A DNA stretch of 55,219 nt from a virus. Numbering within the stretch: position 1 is the first letter of the stretch; every line of letters begins with the position of its first letter. The stretch spans positions 1-55,219 of IMG/VR virus record IMGVR_UViG_3300027607_000117; one strand, written 5' to 3'. The notes under the pieces were generated by a model. The model saw nothing but the letters and a program-made list of their open reading frames with translations. It did not search any database and had not been told where the DNA came from. The translations under genes and the position numbers were made by a program. Positions 7,145 to 13,015 of the stretch are shown piece after piece.

Positions 7145-7236
7145 TTCGGCGCCCCCAATTCACGGTAGACGGCGCGCAAGAGCCGGTCGGTTTCGTCGCC
7201 GGGTTTGCGCGCGTAGACGTTGTTCACGCCGTTCAT
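7141..7236 (-). CDS. Small protein, 31 aa
   Basis: Begins MNGVNNVYARKPGDETDRLL and ends with a TGA that overlaps the methyltransferase start. An AAGAGG ribosome site lies just upstream. Translational coupling to the TTG-started methyltransferase is likely its main visible role. Confidence 0.5.
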   Translation of the reverse strand: MNGVNNVYARKPGDETDRLLRAVYRELGAPN

Positions 7237-7345
7237 GCGCGCCTCTTAGCTATGAATGAAGCGGCACCGGCCGCCGAAGCCACAATGGCACCTCGGCGAC
7301 CGGCCCTCTCTCCACTTCACAGGTGTTTGGGATTTAACTCGGTTG

Positions 7346-7367
7346 GGGGCGACCCGTCGGTCGCCCC
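7346..7367. terminator. Perfect 9-bp hairpin, possible terminator or processing signal
   Basis: GGGGCGACC and GGTCGCCCC flank a four-base loop. It lies in the 260-base gap between the initiator-like tRNA and the leftward methyltransferase operon. There is no strong T run on either strand, so it may be an RNA structure rather than an intrinsic terminator. The rest of the gap (7237-7499) holds nothing I can name. Confidence 0.4.
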
Positions 7368-7499
7368 TCTGCTTCATGTGGCGGGACGGCGAGCTGGACT
7401 CCGCGTTTCCGCGCCGCAGACCGCGCGGGCGTTGCTCATAAGCTGCCGGGGGTCTTGCGAGCCGTACCGGACCGCCCCTCTCGGGTATAACGGGATTGT

Positions 7500-7571
7500 T
7501 AGCGGGGGGCGGATTCGAACCACCGACCTCTTGGTTATGAGCCAAGCGAGCTACCGCTGCTCCACCCCACA
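7500..7571 (-). tRNA. tRNA with CAU anticodon, initiator (fMet)-like
   Basis: Folds as a full cloverleaf on the minus strand: acceptor TGTGGGG/CCCCGCT, D arm GAGC-AGCGGTA-GCTC, anticodon arm CTTGG-CTCATAA-CCAAG, variable loop AGGTC, T arm GGTGG-TTCGAAT-CCGCC, discriminator A; CCA is not encoded. Two initiator hallmarks are present: an unpaired 1:72 position (T:T) and A11:U24 in the D stem. The third, three consecutive G:C pairs at the base of the anticodon stem, is only partly kept (T29:A41, G30:C40, G31:C39). Reading as an Ile2-type tRNA is a less likely alternative. Confidence 0.9.
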
Positions 7572-7579
7572 TCAAAGAA

Positions 7580-7612
7580 AGCCGCGCCACCGGGTGAGCG
7601 GCAGCGCGGCAA
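7580..7612. other. Inverted repeat GCCGCGC...GCGCGGC
   Basis: A 7-bp GC-rich inverted repeat just beyond the tRNA and downstream of the leftward repressor gene. It may help end repressor transcripts; no T run follows. A second 8-bp repeat (CCGTCAAA at 7704-7711, TTTGACGG at 7726-7733) spans the repressor stop codon. Confidence 0.3.
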
Positions 7613-7720
7613 GTGAACAGGGAGGCTTTTCGTCTGGGAGACGAGGGACGCGAAATGAGTGCGCCCCGAGCATCGAAATGCCCAAAAGAATTAATATGGC
7701 CTGCCGTCAAAACGAGGTTC

Positions 7721-7951
7721 CTAGGTTTGACGGATGAAGTCCTGGTATGTGACCTGTCCGTCGGTGATTTCTTCAAAAAGCAGGTAGATAAAAGGGTCTT
7801 GCGGAACGCGCTTGCCGGTGCGGTAGCGATAAATCTGGTTGCCATCTATCTTGAAATCCGGCCGGCCCTTCGCGTGGGCCAACTTGTTCATCTCAGAGGC
7901 CAGTTCGCCGGGCCGCTTGCCCTTCTTGCGCATCCAATCCGAAAGTGCCAT
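7721..7951 (-). CDS. Cro/CI-type repressor-like protein, 76 aa
   Basis: A small basic protein (MALSDWMRKKGKRPGELASE) with a helix-turn-helix-like central part (IDGNQIYRYRTGKRVPQDPF), divergent from a larger XRE regulator. A promoter on the minus strand (TTGACT, 17 bases, TATCAG) puts the transcription start at or next to the ATG, so the message may be leaderless, as the lambda cI message from PRM is. An operator fills the spacer of that promoter. Which of this gene and 8023-8556 is the lysogenic repressor cannot be told from sequence. Confidence 0.75.
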   Translation of the reverse strand: MALSDWMRKKGKRPGELASEMNKLAHAKGRPDFKIDGNQIYRYRTGKRVPQDPFIYLLFEEITDGQVTYQDFIRQT

Positions 7952-7957
7952 GCTGTC

Positions 7958-7986
7958 CTGATACGGCCAGATGGCCGCAAAGTCAA
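7958..7986 (-). promoter_or_regulatory. Promoter of the 76-aa repressor gene with operator O1 in the spacer
   Basis: On the minus strand: -35 TTGACT (7981-7986), 17-base spacer, -10 TATCAG (7958-7963). The spacer contains the O1 palindrome, so repressor binding would block polymerase directly. The predicted start is within a base or two of the ATG at 7949-7951. Confidence 0.6.
7962..7979. promoter_or_regulatory. Operator O1
   Basis: TACGGCCA-GA-TGGCCGCA, a near-perfect palindrome. The same half-site TACGGCCA recurs in O2-O4. Confidence 0.7.
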
Positions 7987-7993
7987 TAACTAA

Positions 7994-8012
7994 TACGGCC
8001 AACATGGCCTTA
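7994..8012. promoter_or_regulatory. Operator O2
   Basis: TACGGCCA-ACA-TGGCCTTA, the same half-sites with three spacer bases rather than two, located just upstream of the 8023 start codon, so it could control the rightward regulator gene. Confidence 0.6.
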
Positions 8013-8022
8013 GCGGGGAGCA

Positions 8023-8556
8023 ATGGAATCTGTGCAGAATGCGGGCGTCATGCCCCGCCAAACCAACCCCATTCCCGAAGACGAACTGACCAACAATGTT
8101 CAGCCCTATCGTCTCGGCTTGAACTACGAGGGGCGGCCATGGAGTCTGAAGAAACTCTCGCGGCTATCGGGGATCGACGATTCGCACCTTAGCCGGATCG
8201 AGCAGGGAAAGCGGGAGTTGACCGCAGAGGCGCGCATGAAGCTGGCCCACGCCTTTCGCTGCCATCCGCTGGACCTCTTGTTAGAAGAGGATCGCCAGCG
8301 AGAAGAGCGCCTTTACGGCAATACAGTCAGCACGCAGCGACTTGAGACGATCATCGAACTGCTACGCGGCATGGAGAAAGATGGGAGCTTCGAACTGCCG
8401 TCCAAATTGTTCGCGCAGGCCGTGGCCTTTTGTTACGAGTTTATTAGCCGCGAAGACGTTCACGAAGATCTGGACTCCTACCAGCAGGCAATGCAGGTCT
8501 ATCTGCAGAACAATATTGATTTCCGTCAACTGAAAAAAAAGAAGGTGACCGTCTAA
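8023..8556 (+). CDS. XRE-family transcriptional regulator, 177 aa
   Basis: Residues about 28-82 form a lambda-repressor-type helix-turn-helix (WSLKKLSRLSGIDDSHLSRI and EQGKRELTAEARMKLAHAF). The C-terminal 90 residues are helical and have no LexA-type protease motif, so SOS-induced self-cleavage is not expected. The ATG follows GGGGAG. It is divergent from the 76-aa repressor gene with two operators between them, the usual lysis-lysogeny switch layout. Confidence 0.85.
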   Translation: MESVQNAGVMPRQTNPIPEDELTNNVQPYRLGLNYEGRPWSLKKLSRLSGIDDSHLSRIEQGKRELTAEARMKLAHAFRCHPLDLLLEEDRQREERLYGNTVSTQRLETIIELLRGMEKDGSFELPSKLFAQAVAFCYEFISREDVHEDLDSYQQAMQVYLQNNIDFRQLKKKKVTV

Positions 8557-8603
8557 TTTGTTGTCCCTATCATATCGCCCGAGGGTAGAAGGTGGTGGCA
8601 GGG

Positions 8604-8792
8604 ATGAACGAGACACAAAAACGCGCCTTTACTGTCTCAATGAAGAATCTCCTTAGAGAGCATGGGTATTTTGGGCGCCCGCGAGGAGACGACAATTACC
8701 GCTTGCCGTACCAACTAGAGGCAGCATTTCCCGAATTAGCGCGATTCCTGGAACAGCAGAACAAACAATCAGCACAGTCGCTTGGCAGTTGA
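8604..8792 (+). CDS. Hypothetical protein, 62 aa
   Basis: Unrecognised. Begins MNETQKRAFTVSMKNLLREH; helical, charged, follows the XRE gene by 47 bases and is probably co-transcribed with it. A frame extending four codons upstream is possible. Confidence 0.5.
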   Translation: MNETQKRAFTVSMKNLLREHGYFGRPRGDDNYRLPYQLEAAFPELARFLEQQNKQSAQSLGS

Positions 8793-8872
8793 TTTCTGCC
8801 GTATTGGCCGAATTTTATTGACCCTCGCGAGCATTGTCTTTTTCATATGCTCCCATGCTGCGAGAGCAAAGT

Positions 8873-9445
8873 ATGGCGCGCGGGCAGTTTGCTAAGGCGG
8901 TAGAACGATCCCTGAAACAAACGAAACGTCAAGCACGCTGGGAAGACCACAAAGACAGATGCAACGTCCTTACGCTAGAGGAGGACTTTGCCCTGGAACA
9001 CGAAACCGGCGGCATCGCCAACCTCCTTCGCATTTGGCGTGAGATCGAAAAACCGAGCGAACGCTACCGCGATCTTCTGGATCCCATTCGCCTTTATCAA
9101 ACCGGGCTTTCAGGCTGGATCCATATTCTCGACGTCTCGTCCATCAACCCGGCCGGCTTTATGTTTGTGACCTATGCGCCCAAGGTCGACACGCTGGACG
9201 GCGAGAAGTCCTTCCTCTTTAAACCGCTTGGCAGTTACAAGGCGGTCGCGTGGAAAGACTCTCTCATCAGCGAGTACAATCTCATCAAGTGCGAGGGGCT
9301 GCCGCGCTATCAACTAGTCTGGGGTCGACGTGATGGGACTCGGCGAGGTTACGCCCGCCTGTCCCTGCCGCTCGGCGAAAAGTTTGGCCAGGTCGACAAG
9401 GTTCTTGTTGCCGTGCGCGTCCAGGATTTCAGTTTCTTCACTTAG
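8873..9445 (+). CDS. Hypothetical protein, 190 aa
   Basis: Not recognised. A central alternating-strand region (SGWIHILDVSSINPAGFMFV to VRVQDFSFFT) could be a PAS-like alpha/beta sensor fold seen in many small alphaproteobacterial proteins, but no motif proves it. The start MARGQF is preceded by a weak GAGAG; upstream ATG at 8855 and TTG at 8834 are alternatives. A partial operator-like sequence (GTATTGGCCGAA, near 8801-8812) lies upstream. The 3' end overlaps the convergent gene 9314-10108 by 132 bases. Confidence 0.6.
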   Translation: MARGQFAKAVERSLKQTKRQARWEDHKDRCNVLTLEEDFALEHETGGIANLLRIWREIEKPSERYRDLLDPIRLYQTGLSGWIHILDVSSINPAGFMFVTYAPKVDTLDGEKSFLFKPLGSYKAVAWKDSLISEYNLIKCEGLPRYQLVWGRRDGTRRGYARLSLPLGEKFGQVDKVLVAVRVQDFSFFT

Positions 9446-10108
9446 CTGCTGAAGCATTTCCTCCTGCGAAATATAGGTGAGCCAGAGTTTGCCCTCTTGC
9501 TGCATATGCGGGAGATATCCGTCGATTAGCGGTACGCAATGCGGATAGCCATACTTGCGAGTTGGAACGCCGCGCGCGACAAGATGATCCAACACCGATC
9601 CGCAATGCCAATCGACGGCCCACTGACGGATCGACAGCGCGCGGCAGATCCGCGGCAGGAAGACCGACAGGCCGTTGCGGCGAAACTCCGGCTCGATCCA
9701 AAGCCCGCCGTGATGCCCAATCATCCCGGAGAGTAGCGGCAGAGACGGCGCAATCAGCCGCACCGCCTCCCGCTTGAATTCGAAATCCTTGTCGGACCAT
9801 AAGCGTTGCGATCTGACGAGCTGCAGGTAATCATCGGTGCTGAACATCCTGCAGGCGATGCAGCCAACTCGCTGCAGCGCCGTATCCTCGACTTCAATCC
9901 AGTAGCAGTGTGCCTTTGTGAATGTGGAATGGTCCGGGTCGAAGGTGGTTGAGGCAATCATGGCGGTCTTTGGGTGGTCTCGCATGACTTCGCGGACATA
10001 GTGCCTCCAGCTATAGAGATTGTGGTCCAGACGCAGCGAGAATCCATTTCTGGCCAACGCATCGACCGCACGATCAAGGAACGCCTGCGCTAAAGCAGCG
10101 TGGTTCAT
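9314..10108 (-). CDS. Hypothetical protein, 264 aa, possible GNAT-like fold
   Basis: Not recognised with certainty. The segment GGLWIEPEFRRNGLSVFLPR (about residues 140-160) resembles the acetyl-CoA-binding strand-loop-helix of GNAT acyltransferases, followed by a GVPTRKYGYPHC strand that could be the late GNAT region. Transcribed leftward from the region holding operators O3 and O4. The C-terminal tail (after about residue 220) is where it overlaps the convergent gene and may not be conserved. Start chosen at MNHAALAQ; four extra upstream codons are possible. Confidence 0.6.
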   Translation of the reverse strand: MNHAALAQAFLDRAVDALARNGFSLRLDHNLYSWRHYVREVMRDHPKTAMIASTTFDPDHSTFTKAHCYWIEVEDTALQRVGCIACRMFSTDDYLQLVRSQRLWSDKDFEFKREAVRLIAPSLPLLSGMIGHHGGLWIEPEFRRNGLSVFLPRICRALSIRQWAVDWHCGSVLDHLVARGVPTRKYGYPHCVPLIDGYLPHMQQEGKLWLTYISQEEMLQQLSEETEILDAHGNKNLVDLAKLFAERQGQAGVTSPSPITSTPD

Positions 10109-10216
10109 CTTTACCTCCATTTCAGGGAATCAGTGAGCTCTGGTGAGCTGGGCAGGGATCGGAAAAGACCCGGATTGCTGAGGTTTTTCCCGGTAGGTGA
10201 ATTAGGGTTTGCTAGA

Positions 10217-10234
10217 TACGGCCATATGGCCGCA
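10217..10234. promoter_or_regulatory. Operator O3
   Basis: TACGGCCA-TA-TGGCCGCA, the closest match to O1 (16 of 18 bases shared), 2.2 kb from the repressor genes. It lies just upstream of the -35 box of the rightward promoter. Confidence 0.7.
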
Positions 10235-10242
10235 TTTTTTTC

Positions 10243-10271
10243 TTGCGGTTCCGGCCAAATGGCCGTATTGT
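10243..10271 (+). promoter_or_regulatory. Rightward early promoter with operator O4 in the spacer
   Basis: -35 TTGCGG (10243-10248), exactly 17 bases, -10 TATTGT (10266-10271). The spacer is almost entirely operator O4, the same geometry as the repressor promoter at 7958-7986, arguing for common control. Likely start near 10278, giving a leader of about 170 bases before the first gene. Confidence 0.6.
10250..10267. promoter_or_regulatory. Operator O4
   Basis: TCCGGCCA-AA-TGGCCGTA, one half-site perfect and the other with one change from the TACGGCCA consensus. Confidence 0.65.
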
Positions 10272-10389
10272 TACTACCAAGGCTGGCACTCAGCCCCGAG
10301 GACCGCGGCCCCTCGCCAGAACGTTCGCAGGGTCAAGGAGCGGCACCCGAGACAAAGCCGGATCCAACTTATCGGTCTTACGAGTTACC

Positions 10390-10422
10390 CCCGCCCGGCA
10401 GCACAGCATGGGGCCGGGCGGG
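10390..10422 (+). promoter_or_regulatory. Perfect 10-bp leader hairpin
   Basis: CCCGCCCGGC pairs with GCCGGGCGGG around a 13-base loop, immediately before the GGAGGA ribosome site of the 10448 gene. No T run follows, so it is not a standard terminator; it may stabilise the leader, hide or expose the ribosome site, or serve an antitermination system. Confidence 0.55.
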
Positions 10423-10447
10423 ACCGACCGGAGGAACATTCAATCTC

Positions 10448-11200
10448 ATGGGTAACAAGCTTCACGAACTGCTCGCCGTCGAAGGCGATCTGGAAGGCAA
10501 GGCGAAACTCGTCCTGGACGAGGCGGCCAACACCTTCAGCAAAAAGCCCGAGCACTTCATCGAACAAGTCCGCGATCTGATCATGTTCGACGAAGCGCGG
10601 CAGAACGAGAACACGCACGAAAGCTCGGCGATGGTCACGACCGTCGGCCAGAAGCTCTCGTACATCCGCCGCCCGGTCGTCCGTTACTACGATGCTTTGG
10701 CGTCGAAGGATGCGACCAACCAACAGGCCAAGGCCGACCTGGTCGTGGAAGACGTCACGTTGCTGTCCGATGTCGCGGCCACGACGCTTCTGGCCCTGGA
10801 AAGCAAGCTGAAGCACCTGCGCGGCGTCTTCGAGGCGATCCCGACGCTGCAGCCCGGCATGAAGTGGGAGCCGGACGCGGCTTTTGGCGACGGCGTTTAT
10901 CGCGCGGCCGAGGACATCAAGCGCAACCGCACGGAAAAGGTGATCCAGCACAAGGTGCTCTATGAAGCGACCAAGGAGCACCCGGCGCAGATCGAGAAGT
11001 GGACGCAAGACACGCCGGTCGGCGACATCATCACTAAGTCCTGGTCGGGCATGTGGACGCCCGCGCAGAAGGCCGAAGCTATCGGCCGTATCGACCAGCT
11101 CATTCAGGGCGCGAAGAAAGCGCGTCAGCGCGCCAACAGACAAGATGTGGTCGAGACGAAGGTCGGCGACATCCTCTTCGACTTCATCATGAGTTCCTAA
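10448..11200 (+). CDS. Conserved phage early protein, 250 aa (DUF7873-like), unknown function
   Basis: The layout (MGNKLHELLAVEGDLEGKAK start; FDEARQNENTHE; an internal REDIKRNRTEKV-like basic region; KEHPAQIEKWTQDTPVGDII; C-terminal helix IDQLIQGAKKARQRANRQDV) matches what I recall of a widespread phage and bacterial family of unknown role, DUF7873. It is the first gene of the rightward early transcript and has a strong GGAGGA ribosome site. An upstream frame from 10100 runs through operators and hairpins and is not coding. Function not known. Confidence 0.75.
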   Translation: MGNKLHELLAVEGDLEGKAKLVLDEAANTFSKKPEHFIEQVRDLIMFDEARQNENTHESSAMVTTVGQKLSYIRRPVVRYYDALASKDATNQQAKADLVVEDVTLLSDVAATTLLALESKLKHLRGVFEAIPTLQPGMKWEPDAAFGDGVYRAAEDIKRNRTEKVIQHKVLYEATKEHPAQIEKWTQDTPVGDIITKSWSGMWTPAQKAEAIGRIDQLIQGAKKARQRANRQDVVETKVGDILFDFIMSS

Positions 11201-11305
11201 GGACCAAGCTTATCGTGGTCCTCAACCTCAGGCGGGTCTGAGAAGCCCGCGTCAGCCTCAAAATGATGCCCTTAATTTCAGAGATACGAATGATGCCAGT
11301 AAGAG
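11201..11305 (+). ncRNA. Structured leader upstream of the permuted tRNA
   Basis: No gene fits. Visible structure: hairpin GGACCA...TGGTCC (11201-11221) right after the stop codon, hairpin GCGGG/CCCGC (11232-11250), and a 9-base direct repeat AATGATGCC at 11262-11270 and 11289-11297. The region may be only 3' untranslated RNA, or part of the precursor that helps process the permuted tRNA. Confidence 0.35.
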
Positions 11306-11415
11306 CCGCAATTAATATCGGACAGTGGGGGTTCGATTCCCCTCCGCCCAGCCAATCCTCTGATGGGCGGTTGCATAATGGCAGTGCGGTCCGACTTGAT
11401 CTTGATCCCTTGCGG
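11306..11415 (+). tRNA. Candidate circularly permuted tRNA-Gln (3' half before 5' half)
   Basis: The 3' half comes first: CGGAC (11319-11323), AGT, T arm GGGGG-TTCGATT-CCCCT, acceptor strand CCGCCCA, G73, CCA (to 11354). A nine-base spacer follows, then the 5' half: acceptor TGGGCGG (11364-11370), TT, D arm GCAT-AATGGCA-GTGC, G, and GTCCG (11389-11393). The acceptor halves pair over 7 bp, the anticodon-stem halves over 5-6 bp. Flanking GAG-CCGCAA (11303-11311) pairs with TTGCGG-U-CUC (11410-11419). U1:A72, G2:C71, G3:C70 and G73 are glutamine identity elements, and the loop bases ACTTGAT would give UUG, though with C33 instead of U33. The 3-base variable loop is short. How the halves would be joined is unknown. 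Confidence 0.7.
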
Positions 11416-11439
11416 TCTCCGAAAGCGGGTTTCGTCTCA

Positions 11440-11512
11440 TCGCATGTAGCTCAGCGGGTAGAGCTCGCGACTTGTAATCGCGTATGCGCCGGTTCGAGTC
11501 CGGTCATGCAAA
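11440..11512 (+). tRNA. tRNA-Thr(UGU)
   Basis: Normal cloverleaf: acceptor TCGCATG/CATGCAA, TA, D arm GCTC-AGCGGGTA-GAGC, anticodon arm CGCGA-CTTGTAA-TCGCG with anticodon TGT, variable loop TATGC, T arm GCCGG-TTCGAGT-CCGGT, A73. There is one C2:A71 mismatch in the acceptor stem and CCA is not encoded. It begins 24 bases after the permuted tRNA's closing helix and is probably on the same transcript. Confidence 0.9.
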
Positions 11513-11576
11513 TCAGGAGGGGCACCCAGGCGAGTGGTGTCCCTCCACTTAATCGATTCTCTTTTGAGGCGGCATC

Positions 11577-11798
11577 ATGACCGCCCCCGTCGTCGTCTCC
11601 GTAACCCGCCCCGAAAAGCGCATCTTTAGCGAGACGGACGTGGCGACCCTGCAGCGGGAATTGAACGACGCGCTGCACCGAATTCGCGACCTTCTCGACG
11701 ACCGCGACCCCCGCGCGACGTGGCTGGAGAAGGTCACGACGAACACCCGCGCACAGCACTTGATGGACGAATACGGGATTACGTCGAGGTGGGTGTGA
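11577..11798 (+). CDS. Hypothetical protein, 73 aa
   Basis: Unrecognised helical protein (MTAPVVVSVTRPEKRIFSET; TLQRELNDALHRIRDLLDDR). First of a chain of seven small genes joined by start/stop overlaps up to 13266. A GAGG ribosome site precedes the ATG; its TGA overlaps the next ATG. Confidence 0.6.
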   Translation: MTAPVVVSVTRPEKRIFSETDVATLQRELNDALHRIRDLLDDRDPRATWLEKVTTNTRAQHLMDEYGITSRWV

Positions 11799-12106
11799 TG
11801 ACCGACCGTCGCATTCCCTGCGAGCGCAAGTCCTGCAAGCGCACCGCACCGGCGGACAAGCTGCCAGAATTCACCGCCATCATTTGTGCGAAGTGCTGGA
11901 AGCTTGTGCCGCAGCGTTTGCGGTCCCGGCAACGGCGCTTGCGACGGTTGGCTAGATCGAAGCGCGGACGACGCGACGATATCTACCGGCGGCGTTGCTA
12001 CGAGGCCGATAACCGCAATTGGGAAACGATGGTGAGGTATCTCAACAACCCGCCGAAGCCGGAAGGGCTGGAGAGTTTCCTCGAAGAGACGGGGATCGGA
12101 ACATGA
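11798..12106 (+). CDS. Hypothetical cysteine-containing protein, 102 aa
   Basis: Starts MTDRRIPCERKSCKRT; a Cys pair CERKSC and a CAKC pair about 27 residues later could bind zinc. A very basic stretch (RLRSRQRRLRRLARSKRGRR) suggests nucleic-acid binding. Overlaps both neighbours by 1-4 bases. No function known. Confidence 0.65.
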   Translation: MTDRRIPCERKSCKRTAPADKLPEFTAIICAKCWKLVPQRLRSRQRRLRRLARSKRGRRDDIYRRRCYEADNRNWETMVRYLNNPPKPEGLESFLEETGIGT

Positions 12107-12207
12107 CCGACCCCGGCAAAGACCGCCTCTACGCAATCGCGATCTGGATCCTCTGCATCGTGATGGGCGGCGCCTTCCTGGCACTGCATGAAATGGGAGT
12201 CTGGTGA
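12103..12207 (+). CDS. Single-pass membrane peptide, 34 aa
   Basis: One hydrophobic segment (LYAIAIWILCIVMGGAFLAL) preceded by a charged start MTDPGKDR. ATGA overlap with the upstream gene and TGATG with the next. Possibly a small inner-membrane protein; role unknown. Confidence 0.5.
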   Translation: MTDPGKDRLYAIAIWILCIVMGGAFLALHEMGVW

Positions 12208-12404
12208 TGGGTGAAGCCGATCAAGCCCTGAATTTTCTCGCAAGCGCGGGACCATTGGCGAACACGACAGTAACAGGCGCGGTGGCTGATGATGTGATGA
12301 TGAAGACCGGCGGTACTCTCATGGCCCGCGGCTGTCTGTACCTAATCAAGTCACAAAAACTCAGTCCGAGCGTCTATCGGCTCACCTTGGAAAGGGCAAA
12401 TTGA
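12207..12404 (+). CDS. Hypothetical protein, 65 aa
   Basis: Begins MGEADQALNFLASAGPLANT. Unrecognised; supported mainly by its seamless start and stop overlaps in the small-gene chain. A GTG one codon upstream could also start it. Confidence 0.45.
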   Translation: MGEADQALNFLASAGPLANTTVTGAVADDVMMKTGGTLMARGCLYLIKSQKLSPSVYRLTLERAN

Positions 12405-12622
12405 TGACGTCGAAACTGCATATCGTTTTTGATGGCCCCCCAGGTCCGAAATCGGGCCGCTTCGTTGAAGTGGAAACGCCCTTTGGCAAGAGCGTGAAGG
12501 TAGGAGAGTGGTGTCGGCGAGGCAGATTTTGGCATTTGGTTTTGACGCCCGATGACTTCCCAACGGAGGAAGAAGTCTCACTAGAGGCTTTCGACAATGG
12601 GCAGTTTGGGGTGGGCGCCTGA
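12404..12622 (+). CDS. Hypothetical protein, 72 aa
   Basis: Starts MTSKLHIVFDGPPGPKSGRF; predicted mostly beta-strand, with FVEVETPFGKSVKVGEW and LVLTPDDF. Similar short proteins are common in phage early regions, with no assigned function. Confidence 0.6.
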   Translation: MTSKLHIVFDGPPGPKSGRFVEVETPFGKSVKVGEWCRRGRFWHLVLTPDDFPTEEEVSLEAFDNGQFGVGA

Positions 12623-12623
12623 T

Positions 12624-12788
12624 ATGACTCCGCTCTCTCACGAAACAAGGGCCAGGATCGCCGCCGCCCACGCGGAGACGCGGCGCGGGCAGAAGCTGCA
12701 ACCGGCTTACGGAACGAACTACGAGTTCGGCGTGCTGTTGCTTGCCTTCCTCGCAGGCGGACTCGCGTTTCTGGGCATGGTGCTGTGA
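12624..12788 (+). CDS. Small membrane protein, 54 aa
   Basis: A soluble N-terminus (MTPLSHETRARIAAAHAETR) followed by a C-terminal hydrophobic span (FGVLLLAFLAGGLAFLGMVL). Follows the previous stop by one base and overlaps the next ATG. Function unknown. Confidence 0.5.
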   Translation: MTPLSHETRARIAAAHAETRRGQKLQPAYGTNYEFGVLLLAFLAGGLAFLGMVL

Positions 12789-13015
12789 TGACGGAAGAAG
12801 AAGCGAAAACCAAGTGGTGTCCGATGGTGCGGTTTACTGGCGCAGGCACGGCAACCGACCAGGAGTGGGCCACCAATCGCGGCGGCGACTATGGAGCACA
12901 AGCATTCAAATGCATCGGCTCTGAATGCATGGCTTGGCGCGGGTACTACGTGATGAAAGATACAGAAAAAGTCCACCACGGCTACTGCGGCCTTGCTGGA
13001 GGCTCCGGTTCATGA
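12788..13015 (+). CDS. Conserved phage Cys-motif protein, 75 aa
   Basis: Carries the pattern WCPMVR ... CIGSECMAWR ... GYCGLAG, which I recall from many short phage proteins of unknown function; the four or five cysteines probably bind zinc. Its stop overlaps the next start (ATGA). Confidence 0.75.
   Translation: MTEEEAKTKWCPMVRFTGAGTATDQEWATNRGGDYGAQAFKCIGSECMAWRGYYVMKDTEKVHHGYCGLAGGSGS

Larger units (their letters stand above)
10109..10447. promoter_or_regulatory. 340-base control region between divergent genes
   Basis: No gene is seen. It contains operators O3 and O4, a rightward promoter and a strong hairpin just before the 10448 gene, each listed separately. An early regulatory region comparable to a phage PR/leader is the simplest reading. 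Confidence 0.6.

Noticed and set aside
7246-7845. Long minus-strand frame across the initiator-like tRNA
   Set aside because: It runs through a complete tRNA and two hairpins, has Arg/Pro-rich shadow composition and no ribosome site.
10100-10447. N-terminal extension of the 250-aa early protein
   Set aside because: The upstream frame reads through operators, the promoter and the leader hairpin; the internal ATG has a GGAGGA ribosome site.
11355-11425. Hammerhead-ribozyme-like CTGATG and GAAA elements around the permuted tRNA
   Set aside because: The core reads CTGATGG instead of CTGANGA, the CTGATG lies inside the tRNA spacer and acceptor start, and no flanking stems fit.
11201-11440. Permuted group I intron (intron halves flanking tRNA halves) as explanation of the permuted tRNA
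   Set aside because: Only about 45 bases separate the 5' tRNA half from the next tRNA, too short for the P1-P6 part of an intron, and no conserved P7 or core sequence was recognised upstream.
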